The notes under the pieces: generated by a model
Databases searched by the model: none
The model's input: the letters and a program-made list of their open reading frames with translations, nothing else
What the model was told of the DNA's origin: nothing
Assembly: GCA_021819245.1 (NCBI GenBank)
Contig: JAKARI010000002.1
Span: 1 to 64,000, forward strand
Direction of reading: 5' to 3'
From: Pseudomonadota bacterium
Lineage (GTDB): Bacteria > Pseudomonadota > Gammaproteobacteria > Acidiferrobacterales > Acidiferrobacteraceae
Length of the DNA stretch: 64,000 nt
Program-made: the position numbers and the translations under genes
Shown here: positions 34,459-42,383 of the stretch, in pieces
How positions within the stretch are numbered: position 1 is the first letter of the stretch
Layout: every line of letters starts with the position of its first letter

Positions 34459-34812
34459 ATGGTATTGGGCATGAACGGAAGATGGTGGGTAGCGGCGGTA
34501 TTCGTGGTGTGGGCGCAGGGTGCGGGCGCCCATGGCTTTACCGATCCGACGCGCCCCCCATGGCTGGGTGCGGGGGGGCACCCAAGCGAACGCGCGGCGG
34601 GTCTCCAGGCGATCGTGCTCGGTGCCGCGCGGCGGCTCGCGTTGATCGACGGCCGGTTTGTGGCCGTAGGGGCGCGGGTCGGGGCGGCACGCGTGATGGC
34701 CATCCATCACAACTCGGTCGTGCTCCGCGGCCCCGATGGCATACGCCGGCTGACCCTGGCCCCCAGCCGTCGTGTCCGGAAGACAGCGATCTTAAAGGAA
34801 GGGATGTCATGA
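34459..34812 (+). CDS. mshK: MshK-like periplasmic protein (GspC/PilP type)
   Basis: 117 residues with a signal peptide (WWVAAVFVVWAQGAGA) and a DPTRPP segment followed by a small beta domain (LQAIVLGAARRLALIDGRFVAVGARV), the usual secretin-docking domain. ATG 34459 or 34471 may start it. Confidence 0.78.
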   Translation: MVLGMNGRWWVAAVFVVWAQGAGAHGFTDPTRPPWLGAGGHPSERAAGLQAIVLGAARRLALIDGRFVAVGARVGAARVMAIHHNSVVLRGPDGIRRLTLAPSRRVRKTAILKEGMS

Positions 34813-36524
34813 GCTCACCGCAGGTGCGGCTTTTGATTGCAGGGATGGCAGCGATATTGGCCGGATGCGCCCCCCGGGGATTCGACAAGCCGCTCACCGC
34901 GCGCATGCAGCGCAATCTGGCGGCGGGCGTGCGTTCTCAGAAAAACGCCGCAGTCCCGGCGGCTGTGGCCAATGCCCTGATCCCGCCGGTTACGATCCGC
35001 CTGCCGCATGCGCGCGCACTGGCATTGCCCAGCCGCTTCGATTTCAATACCCGCGAGGCGCCGGCCGCCCAGGTATTCACGGAGCTCGTGCGCGGCACGT
35101 CCTACAGCATCGCCCTGCCGAATCATCTCGGCGGGCGCATCACTCTGCACTTAAAGAACGTCACCGTGCCCGAGGCCATGCGCGTCATCCGTACCGAGGA
35201 TGGCTATCAGTATCGGCGGCGCGGACACCAGTACTATATCCTGCCGCCGGGTCTTACGACACGGCTCTTTCGGATTCATTATTTGGATATCGTGCGCACC
35301 GGGGTGTCGGAGACGCGGCTCACCGGCGAGAGCCTGACAAGCGTCGGGACCGCGGGCGGGACCACCGGCGAGGCGCCCCTGTCCGGGGCCGGACAGCAGA
35401 CCATGACGCCCACGATCTCGGTCAAGACCACCTCGCGCAGCGATTTCTGGGCGACCCTCACGCAGACCGTCACGGCGCTTGTCGGCACGGGGCCGGGCCG
35501 TAAGGTGATCGCCAATCCTGAGGCCGGCCTGCTCGTGGTGCGCGCAGGCCCCCGGACCCTGCATACCGTGAGCCGGTTTCTGCGGTTGACGCAGGCGAGC
35601 GTCGATCGCGAGGTCGTGATCGACGCCAAGATCCTGGAGGTGGATCTCAACAGCGGCTATCAAAGCGGCATCGATTGGGCCAAGATCGGCGAGATCGCAG
35701 GCGCCGATATTACCGCGGCGCAGACCGGCGGCAGCCAGCTCTTGTCTTCCGGGGTGTCGACCATAGGCGGCGCCCTTGGCAACATCAATCCCGCATCCGG
35801 TAGCCCGAATCCCTATGGCGCGACGGGCTACTCGCCGATCAACAATACCGCGGTGTCGGCCTTTGGGGGGATCTTCAGTCTCGCGCTGCATGCCGGAAAC
35901 TTCGCGGCCTTCATTCAGCTCCTCAATACCGAGGGGCGCGTGCAGGTGCTATCGAGCCCGCGGGTGTCGACGGTCAACGAGCAGAAGGCGGTCATCAAGG
36001 TCGGGGGCGATCAGTTTTTCGTGACCGGGGTGACCAACACCGAGTCCCTGGTGGGCATCTCGCCCATTACCACGCCGGCCGTCCAGCTCTCGCCGTTTTT
36101 CTCCGGGATTGCGCTCGATGTCACGCCGGAGATCGATGGCCACGGATCGATCATCCTTTATATCCACCCGTCGGTCAGCGAGGTGACGCAGGTCAATCAG
36201 CAATTCAGCGTCTCCGGGCAGGCGTTCAATCTGCCGCTGGCCTCGAGCTCCATTCAGGAGTCGGACTCGGTGGTGCGTGCCCAGAGCGGTCAGGTGATCG
36301 TCATCGGCGGTTTGATGAAGGAGGGGTCGACCAACACCAATGCCAGCGTGCCGCTGCTTGGCAATATCCCGCTGCTGGGCAACCTCTTCAAGGACAAGAA
36401 GGTGGTGAGGGTCAAAAAGGAGCTCGTGATCCTTCTCAAGCCGACCGTCGTGGACCTGGGCGGCCCATGGGGGCGGGAGTTGACGCGCGCCCAGAGACGG
36501 ATCGCGCGCATCACGGGACAATAA
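34809..36524 (+). CDS. mshL: MSHA secretin MshL
   Basis: 571-residue outer-membrane secretin through which the pilus exits. It is a lipoprotein (AAILAGC lipobox, Cys ~20), with STN/N0 domain (FDFNTREAPAAQVFTELVRGTSY), N1 domain, and a C-terminal secretin domain (VQVLSSPRVSTVNEQKAVIKVG; QVIVIGGLMKEG; IPLLGNLFKDKK). The open frame extends back to 34443 in another gene's sequence; ATG 34809 overlaps the mshK stop and matches the lipoprotein signal. Confidence 0.92.
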   Translation: MSSPQVRLLIAGMAAILAGCAPRGFDKPLTARMQRNLAAGVRSQKNAAVPAAVANALIPPVTIRLPHARALALPSRFDFNTREAPAAQVFTELVRGTSYSIALPNHLGGRITLHLKNVTVPEAMRVIRTEDGYQYRRRGHQYYILPPGLTTRLFRIHYLDIVRTGVSETRLTGESLTSVGTAGGTTGEAPLSGAGQQTMTPTISVKTTSRSDFWATLTQTVTALVGTGPGRKVIANPEAGLLVVRAGPRTLHTVSRFLRLTQASVDREVVIDAKILEVDLNSGYQSGIDWAKIGEIAGADITAAQTGGSQLLSSGVSTIGGALGNINPASGSPNPYGATGYSPINNTAVSAFGGIFSLALHAGNFAAFIQLLNTEGRVQVLSSPRVSTVNEQKAVIKVGGDQFFVTGVTNTESLVGISPITTPAVQLSPFFSGIALDVTPEIDGHGSIILYIHPSVSEVTQVNQQFSVSGQAFNLPLASSSIQESDSVVRAQSGQVIVIGGLMKEGSTNTNASVPLLGNIPLLGNLFKDKKVVRVKKELVILLKPTVVDLGGPWGRELTRAQRRIARITGQ

Positions 36525-37385
36525 ATGTACGAGCGCCACTTCGGGTTGCGCGAGCTCCCGTTCGGACTGACCCCCGACACCGAGTACTATTTTGCCCACG
36601 CGCGCCAACAGGAGGCCTTGAATACGCTGCTTGCGGCCATTCGCATGGGTGAGGGCTTTCTCAAGGTCACAGGCGAGGTCGGAACCGGCAAGACCCTGCT
36701 CTGCCGAAAGCTCCTTACGGTGCTGGCCGCCGACCCGCAGGTCACGACCGCCTACATCCCCAATCCCACGCTCGACCCCCTGGCCCTGATAGAAGCGATC
36801 ACAGCCGAGCTTGCGATCCCTCCGGTCCCCGGCCGGGGACCGCATGCCCTCATGCAGGCCCTCACCGGGCACCTGATCGCAAGCTGCGCGCAAGGCCGGC
36901 GCGTGGTGCTGTGTCTCGATGAGGTCCAGGCGATGCCCATGGAGACCCTCGAGGCCCTGCGCCTTATCAGCAATCTCGAGACCGAAAAGCGCAAGCTCTT
37001 ACAGATCGTCTTGTTCGGTCAACCGGAGCTCGATGCGCATCTCGAGGCGCGCTCGGTGCGCCAGCTGCGCCAGCGCATCGCCTTCTCGTGCGAGCTTGCG
37101 CCGCTGTCGCTGGCCGATACCGACGACTACCTCCGGCACCGGCTCCATGTGGCCGGTTACGAGGGGCCTGCGCTCTTTGGAAGGCGCGCCTTGCGCGTGC
37201 TCTACCGGGCCTCCGCGGGCGTCCCGCGGCTTACCAACATTTTGGCGCATAAATCCCTCATGGTGGCCTATGGCGAGGGCGCGATGGTGGTCCGTGCCCG
37301 CCATATGCGGCTCGCCTGCGCCGATACCGAGGCGGCACGGGCGCGCTTTGGATTTTTGAGGTTCGCGTTTCGGGGGCGTCGATGA
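36525..37385 (+). CDS. mshM: MshM, ExeA-type AAA ATPase
   Basis: 286 residues. Opens MYERHFGLRELPFGLTPD, typical of ExeA/MshM; Walker A GEVGTGKTLLCRKL; Walker B RRVVLCLDEVQAM. It likely helps position or assemble the secretin. It begins immediately after the mshL stop and overlaps mshN by four bases. Confidence 0.9.
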   Translation: MYERHFGLRELPFGLTPDTEYYFAHARQQEALNTLLAAIRMGEGFLKVTGEVGTGKTLLCRKLLTVLAADPQVTTAYIPNPTLDPLALIEAITAELAIPPVPGRGPHALMQALTGHLIASCAQGRRVVLCLDEVQAMPMETLEALRLISNLETEKRKLLQIVLFGQPELDAHLEARSVRQLRQRIAFSCELAPLSLADTDDYLRHRLHVAGYEGPALFGRRALRVLYRASAGVPRLTNILAHKSLMVAYGEGAMVVRARHMRLACADTEAARARFGFLRFAFRGRR

Positions 37386-38440
37386 GTCTTATCAATAAGG
37401 TCCTGCGCGACCTCGAGGCCCGCGAGCGCGGTGAGCGGAAATCACCGAAGCCATCGGTCCTTGACGACCTGCGCCCGGCCTCGGGGCCTGCGGACCGGCG
37501 GTCGCCATGGCCGTTGCGGATCGTAGGGCTCGTCCTTGCGGCGGCCGGGGTCGCGGGCGCGGCGTGGTGGTATCTCTCTCAAGGCCGTGAGGTTGCCGCA
37601 CCTCATCTTGCGCAAGCCGCCGCCCCGCTCAGTCGTCCCGCCCGCCCCTCTCCCGTGAGCGCGGCGCCACCGGCACCGGCGCGGCCCCAGCCGACACCCT
37701 ATCATCCCGCGCCACCGCCCCGGGCGCTCCCTGCCAGGGCCCAGGTCCCGGCGCCATCGAGGGCCATCGCGCATCCCCGGGTCCGCGCGGCTCGTCTCGC
37801 GCACCCGCATTTCGTGTCGCGGCGGCCGCCGCCGGCGATATCCCGGCGGCCCGCGCCTTTGACCGCGAGCGACCAGGCGCAATCGGCCTATCGGCGCGCC
37901 GTGCTGGCCCTGCGGGCCGGACAGGGCTCGCAGGCGCGCCGGGCGTGCCGGGCGGCCTTGCGGTTCGATCCTGCGGCCTTGCGCCCGGCGTTGTTGCTGG
38001 CCACCCTCGACCTCCAGGCCCTGCACCTGCGCGCGGCCCACGATGTCTTGGCGGGCGCCTTGCGCCACCATCCGCAGGCCCTACCCGCCGCCATGCTCCT
38101 TGCGCAGGTCGATCTGCGTCGCGCACAGCCCGCCGCGGCCGTGCACACGCTGTTGCGACTGCGCGCAGCCGGGGCGGGGAGCCGGACGTATTGGGCGCTT
38201 CTGGCCGTGTCGCAGCTGCGCTCAGGCGACCCCTCGGCCGCGCGCGCGACCTACCGAAGCGGGCTTGAGCGCTTTCCCCGGGACGGCGCGTTGTGGGCGG
38301 GCCTGGGGTTCGTAGACGGCAGCACGGGGCACACGGCGCGCGCCGACCGGGCCTTTCGGCACGCCGCCGCCTGCCCGTTGTCCCCGGCCCTCGCGCGTTT
38401 CGTGCACGCCCAGATGCAGGCCTTCGGCAAGGCCCCGTAA
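37382..38440 (+). CDS. mshN: MshN-like TPR protein
   Basis: 352 residues. N-terminal MSLINKVLRDLEARERGE is a family signature; one membrane helix follows (~45-67). Then a Pro/Ala-rich linker (~80-165) and C-terminal tetratricopeptide repeats. It probably bridges the platform and the secretin. It is the last gene of the pilus operon. Confidence 0.82.
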   Translation: MSLINKVLRDLEARERGERKSPKPSVLDDLRPASGPADRRSPWPLRIVGLVLAAAGVAGAAWWYLSQGREVAAPHLAQAAAPLSRPARPSPVSAAPPAPARPQPTPYHPAPPPRALPARAQVPAPSRAIAHPRVRAARLAHPHFVSRRPPPAISRRPAPLTASDQAQSAYRRAVLALRAGQGSQARRACRAALRFDPAALRPALLLATLDLQALHLRAAHDVLAGALRHHPQALPAAMLLAQVDLRRAQPAAAVHTLLRLRAAGAGSRTYWALLAVSQLRSGDPSAARATYRSGLERFPRDGALWAGLGFVDGSTGHTARADRAFRHAAACPLSPALARFVHAQMQAFGKAP

Positions 38441-38627
38441 GGCGGGCTCCGGGGCCTTGATGGCCGTCGCCTGGCCGGTTGTGCGGTCCGGGGTATCGGG
38501 CCCAAGGACGCATACCTTAAGAACCATGCGATGGGGTGTCAGGGGTAGCGGCGCAGCCTCTGGGGTCCACGAGCCCTCGCCAAGGGAGGAGGGTCGCCGG
38601 TTGGGTGGACCGCATCCGTCTTTTGGC

Positions 38628-38643
38628 GCAAGGGGCCCCTTGC
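38628..38643. terminator. Perfect 16-bp palindrome before bioF
   Basis: GCAAGGGGCCCCTTGC, followed by CTTTAT, lies 185 bases after the mshN stop. It may be a stop signal between the pilus operon and bioF or an operator. It has no loop bases and only a short T run. The remaining 260-base gap has no supported gene. Confidence 0.3.
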
Positions 38644-38701
38644 CTTTATCGGGCGCGTCCCCCCACGTATGCTTGCGCCTTCAGAACCGAGATCGGGACC
38701 G

Positions 38702-39871
38702 ATGATCGACGACCCCTTCGCCAGCACCCTCGAGCGCATGTTCGCGCGCCTGCGCGCGCAGCGCCTCTGGCGGCGGCGCGAGCCGCGGTCATCTCCGCAG
38801 GCCCCTTCGATTCAGATACAGGGCGAGACCCTGCTGTCGTTTGCGAGCAACGATTATCTCGGTCTCGCGGCCGACCCGCGGCTCGTAGAGGCCTGGTGCG
38901 AGGGGGCGCGCCGTTATGGGGTGGGGGCGGGCGCCTCGCATCTCCTGGGGGGCCACACCCAGGCGCACCATGAGCTCGAAGAGGCCCTGGCAGTCTTTGT
39001 CGGCACGCCCCGGGCGCTGATCTTTTCCACCGGGTACATGGCCAACCTAGCCCTTGTCACCGTGTTGTGCCCGCGCCACGGCACGGTGTTCGAGGATCGG
39101 CGCAATCACGCCTCGCTTATCGATGCCGTCACCCTCGCGCAGGCGCGGCGCCGCCGTTACCGCGATACCGCGGATTTAAGGCGCGTTTTGGCCGGGACCG
39201 GACCGGGCGGGATCGTGGCGAGCGACGGGGTCTTTAGCATGGACGGCGACACGGCCGATGTCGCCCCGTTGCTCGCGGCTGCGCAGGCGCACGGCGCCGG
39301 GCTGCTGATCGATGATGCCCACGCCTTCGGCGTCGTAGGCCCCGGGGGGCGCGGGAGTGCCGCCGCCCACGGCATCAGCCATCACCCGGCGCTCGTTCAG
39401 ATGGGCACCCTCGGCAAGGCCTTCGGCGTGTTCGGCGCGTTCGTGGCAGGGAGCGCTGATGTCATCGAGGCCCTGATTCAGCGCGCGCGCCCCTATATCT
39501 ACACGACCGCCATGCCGCCGGCCATGGCGGTGTGCGCACAGGCAGGCCTTGCCATTGCCGCGGCCGAGGAATACCGCCGCGCCGCCCTGCGCGAGCGCAT
39601 CCGTGAGTTTCGTGCCGGCGCCGCGGCTCTCGGCCTGCGGGTCTTGCCCTCATCGACTGCGATTCAGCCGGTCATCCTGGGCGATGCGGCCTATGCGCTT
39701 TCGGCGAGCGCGGCGCTGCGCAGGCACGGACTCCACGTCCCGGCGATCCGTCCGCCCACGGTCGCGAGCGGCACGGCACGGCTGCGCATCACGCTCACGG
39801 CGGCACACACACGCGACGATGTCGAGCGCTTGCTGGGCGCGCTGGCCGCCCTCCCGCCGGATAGCGCCTGA
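38702..39871 (+). CDS. bioF: 8-amino-7-oxononanoate synthase BioF
   Basis: 389-residue PLP enzyme joining pimeloyl thioester and alanine in biotin synthesis. FASNDYLGLAADPRL, GGHTQAHHELEEALA, IDDAHAFGVVGPGG and the PLP Lys in GTLGKAFGVFGAF are complete. ATG 38702 (MIDDPFASTLERM) is preferred over the in-frame 38669. It overlaps bioH by one base. Confidence 0.94.
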   Translation: MIDDPFASTLERMFARLRAQRLWRRREPRSSPQAPSIQIQGETLLSFASNDYLGLAADPRLVEAWCEGARRYGVGAGASHLLGGHTQAHHELEEALAVFVGTPRALIFSTGYMANLALVTVLCPRHGTVFEDRRNHASLIDAVTLAQARRRRYRDTADLRRVLAGTGPGGIVASDGVFSMDGDTADVAPLLAAAQAHGAGLLIDDAHAFGVVGPGGRGSAAAHGISHHPALVQMGTLGKAFGVFGAFVAGSADVIEALIQRARPYIYTTAMPPAMAVCAQAGLAIAAAEEYRRAALRERIREFRAGAAALGLRVLPSSTAIQPVILGDAAYALSASAALRRHGLHVPAIRPPTVASGTARLRITLTAAHTRDDVERLLGALAALPPDSA

Positions 39872-40593
39872 TGCTGCGTCTTTTGCATGGCTGGGGCCTG
39901 AACCGCCGGGTGTTCGCGGGGCTTGAACGTGCCCTAGCCCTTCCGTGCCAGTCGCTGGATCTGCCAGGGCATGGCGAGGCCCCCTACGAGCCGGGGGCGC
40001 TCGACCCCGAAAGGCTTGCCGCGCAGCTTGCCGCGCGCTATCCCAGTGCGCAGGACTGGCTCGGCTGGTCACTCGGCGGCCTCATCGCCTTAGCCCTTGC
40101 CGCCCGCCATCCCCACTGTGTCAGCCGGCTCATCCTCGTAGCGGCGACCCCGCGCTTCGTGCGTGCGCCGGATTGGCCGCATGGGACCGATCCAGGGGTG
40201 TTTGCGGCCTTCGCCGCGCAGTTGGCGGTCGATCACGAGTCGACCCTGCGGCGCTTTCTCACCTTGCAGGCCGGACCTGGCGCGCGTGCCGAGGTGCGCG
40301 CCCTCATGGCCGATCTCGCCGCGGGCGGCGCGCCGCAAAAGGCGGCCCTCACCGAAGGCCTGAGGGTCCTTCAGGAGAGCGACCTGCGGGCGCTCCTGCC
40401 CGCGGTACGCGCCCCGACCCTCGTGCTGCACGGATCCGCAGACACCATCGTCTCGATAGAGGCCGCGCGCGCGGCCGCATCGCTCATGCCTGCTGCGCGT
40501 TTTTACGAGACCGGCCATTCCCATGCGCCCTTTCTGAACGCGCCGGACGAATGCGCCGCACTCATCCGGAATTTCCTGCATGAACGATCTTAA
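39871..40593 (+). CDS. bioH: Pimeloyl-ACP methyl ester carboxylesterase BioH
   Basis: 240-residue alpha/beta hydrolase. LLHGWGLNRRVF, nucleophile Ser in GWSLGG, Asp in VLHGSADTIV and His in TGHSHAPFLNAP form the triad. It removes the methyl group that BioC adds, releasing pimeloyl-ACP for BioF. It overlaps bioC by 14 bases. Confidence 0.93.
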   Translation: MLRLLHGWGLNRRVFAGLERALALPCQSLDLPGHGEAPYEPGALDPERLAAQLAARYPSAQDWLGWSLGGLIALALAARHPHCVSRLILVAATPRFVRAPDWPHGTDPGVFAAFAAQLAVDHESTLRRFLTLQAGPGARAEVRALMADLAAGGAPQKAALTEGLRVLQESDLRALLPAVRAPTLVLHGSADTIVSIEAARAAASLMPAARFYETGHSHAPFLNAPDECAALIRNFLHERS

Positions 40594-41428
40594 TCCCGCC
40601 GCGATTCGCCAAAGCTTCGATCGCGCCGCGCGCCACTATGACGAGGGCGCGGTCTTGCAGCGCGCCGTGGCCGACGAACTCCTGAGTCGCTTCCAGTGGC
40701 TGCGCATCGCGCCTCGCACGCTGCTCGACGTCGGGACGGGTACCGGATACGCCCTCCCCCTTCTGCGCCGCAGGTTTCGAAGCGCTCACGTTTTGGCCTG
40801 CGATATCGCCTGGGGCATGGCCAGCGCCGCGCGTCGCAGGCGGGTTCTCTGGCGAAAAACTCCCGTGTGGGTGGCAGACGGCCATGATCTGCCCTTGCGT
40901 CCGGAGTCCGTAGATTGTATCTATTCGAGTTTGGCGCTCCAGTGGATGGACCCCAAGCGCGCATTCGCCGAGTTTCGCCGCGTGCTGCGCCAAGACGGCC
41001 TACTGACATTTGCCACGTTTGGCCCTGACACTTTGCGGGAGATGCGCGCGGCATGGGCGCAGGTCGACGACAGGCCGCATGTCCATACCTTTGTCGATAT
41101 GCATGACTTAGGCGATGCCCTGGTCGACTCGGGATTCGCGGACCCCGTCCTCGATGTCGAGCGCTACACGCTTACCTATGAGTCGGTAGGCGCACTGATG
41201 CGTGATCTCAAACGCATAGGCGCGCATAATGCGGCCACCGGCCGGTTCCCCGGACTGACCGGCAAGGAGCGCTATCGGCGCTTCAAGCAATCCTACGAGA
41301 TGTTTCGCCATGAGGGGCGCCTGCCTGCCACCTACGAGGTCGTCTATGGTCAGGCGTGGGTTCCACCTGGTGCACCGGCGCCTGTTTCCCTCGGGGACCG
41401 CCGCGTCATTCCCATCCGTGGGGTCTAG
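40580..41428 (+). CDS. bioC: Malonyl-ACP O-methyltransferase BioC
   Basis: 282-residue SAM methyltransferase. Begins NPAAIRQSFDRAARHYDEGAV as BioC does; SAM motif I LLDVGTGTGYALPLL; then SVDCIYSSLALQWMDP. It starts the pimelate branch by methylating malonyl-ACP. It is the last gene of bioF-H-C. Confidence 0.93.
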   Translation: MNDLNPAAIRQSFDRAARHYDEGAVLQRAVADELLSRFQWLRIAPRTLLDVGTGTGYALPLLRRRFRSAHVLACDIAWGMASAARRRRVLWRKTPVWVADGHDLPLRPESVDCIYSSLALQWMDPKRAFAEFRRVLRQDGLLTFATFGPDTLREMRAAWAQVDDRPHVHTFVDMHDLGDALVDSGFADPVLDVERYTLTYESVGALMRDLKRIGAHNAATGRFPGLTGKERYRRFKQSYEMFRHEGRLPATYEVVYGQAWVPPGAPAPVSLGDRRVIPIRGV

Positions 41429-41811
41429 AACGGACCCAGGGCCCAAAGCGGTGCCGCCCCTCAGACCCCTTGGCTGCGCGCCCCGATTGTCTCCCGTAGC
41501 CCCCGCCTTGATCCCGAATCGCGCAGGGGAAGGGGCGGTCATGGGGATCGGGCCCGGTCCATAGGCTCGTGCCCCACGCCTGACATTCGTCCCCGCAACG
41601 ACCGGCACGGTGGGATAAGTCCGCCGAACGGCCCTGGCCCATAGCAGGATTGCCGGATTGGCTGGGAAATTCGATACCCATCGTCCTCGGCAAAAGGGCG
41701 CACTCCCGCGGTTCGGAGGGGTCGCCTGCGTGTTCCCATAGACCCCTCGATTCACCGAATAGTCTCAGGCGCTTCACATGAGTAATGTGCCGACACCATA
41801 TGGAGGCACAC
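41429..41811. other. Intergenic region upstream of the T4SS-like cluster
   Basis: About 383 bases with no supported gene, tRNA or recognisable attachment repeat. It contains the CACAT/ATGTG inverted repeat listed separately and ends in a GGAGG ribosome site before ATG 41812. Confidence 0.4.
41775..41789. promoter_or_regulatory. Inverted repeat before the T4SS-like operon
   Basis: CACAT-GAGTA-ATGTG, perfect 5-bp arms, 23 bases upstream of the first gene of the cluster. It is a possible operator; it is not a match to the CRP site (TGTGA-N6-TCACA). Confidence 0.3.
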
Positions 41812-42114
41812 ATGAAAAGATGGATGGGATTGCTTCTATGCGCCGCGGCGCCCTCTGCGTTCGCCATCATGCAGCTGCCGGGGTACGCCCAGGGATCGGA
41901 CCTGCGCATGACCATAGAGGAGCGCGCGCATGCCATCACGGATGTCATAGCGCTTGTCGTCAGCATTCTTGCGATCATCGGCATTCTGATAGGTGCGGGA
42001 TATTTCGCAATAGGCCAGGGTGACCGCGGACGCAGCTACGTCGTAGGAAGCGTCATCGGCCTCATCCTCGCAGCCAGCGCCTATGGAATCGCCGCCTTGG
42101 TGGTGGGATCGTGA
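41812..42114 (+). CDS. VirB2/TrbC-like T4SS pilin
   Basis: 100 residues: a signal peptide (MKRWMGLLLCAAAPSAFA), a short polar stretch, then two membrane helices (IALVVSILAIIGILIGAGYFAIG and VIGLILAASAYGIAALVVG). That is the VirB2 layout of a cleaved precursor that gives a ~75-residue two-helix pilin. GGAGGCACAC precedes the ATG. It is first gene of the cluster and overlaps the next by four bases. Confidence 0.7.
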   Translation: MKRWMGLLLCAAAPSAFAIMQLPGYAQGSDLRMTIEERAHAITDVIALVVSILAIIGILIGAGYFAIGQGDRGRSYVVGSVIGLILAASAYGIAALVVGS

Positions 42115-42383
42115 TCGCGGCCTTCAACAAGCGGCTTGCGCCTACGCGTATCCTCGGCTTGCCTCTGGCGGCCGCTGTTGCGGGACTTATCACCGTCACC
42201 GGCGCGCTTGTGTCCGTGGTTATGCCGTGGCGCGTGGCGTGGGTCGCCATCGCGATCGCGGTCGCGGCCCTGCCCCTGGGCCTGTTGGCCATCCTGGTCG
42301 GGGACGACTGGGTATTTGCCTACACGTTTTGTCTTGCGAAGCGGGATGCGCGCAGGGCCGCAAGGGAGCGCGCATGGCAATAA
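42111..42383 (+). CDS. VirB3/TraL-like inner-membrane protein
   Basis: 90 residues: basic N-terminus (FNKRLAPTRILG), two membrane helices (~16-40 and ~44-64) and a basic C-terminus (KRDARRAARER). Size, topology and position between VirB2- and VirB4-like genes fit VirB3/TraL. Sequence similarity alone is weak. Confidence 0.62.
   Translation: MIAAFNKRLAPTRILGLPLAAAVAGLITVTGALVSVVMPWRVAWVAIAIAVAALPLGLLAILVGDDWVFAYTFCLAKRDARRAARERAWQ

Noticed and set aside
38441..38701. Possible riboswitch leader for bioF
   Set aside because: No cobalamin-, TPP- or other known aptamer signature was recognised; only a simple palindrome is present.
41718..41745. GCGGTTCGGAGGGG, glanced at as a tRNA T-arm and island attachment site
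   Set aside because: The conserved A58 is missing and no acceptor or anticodon stems surround it.
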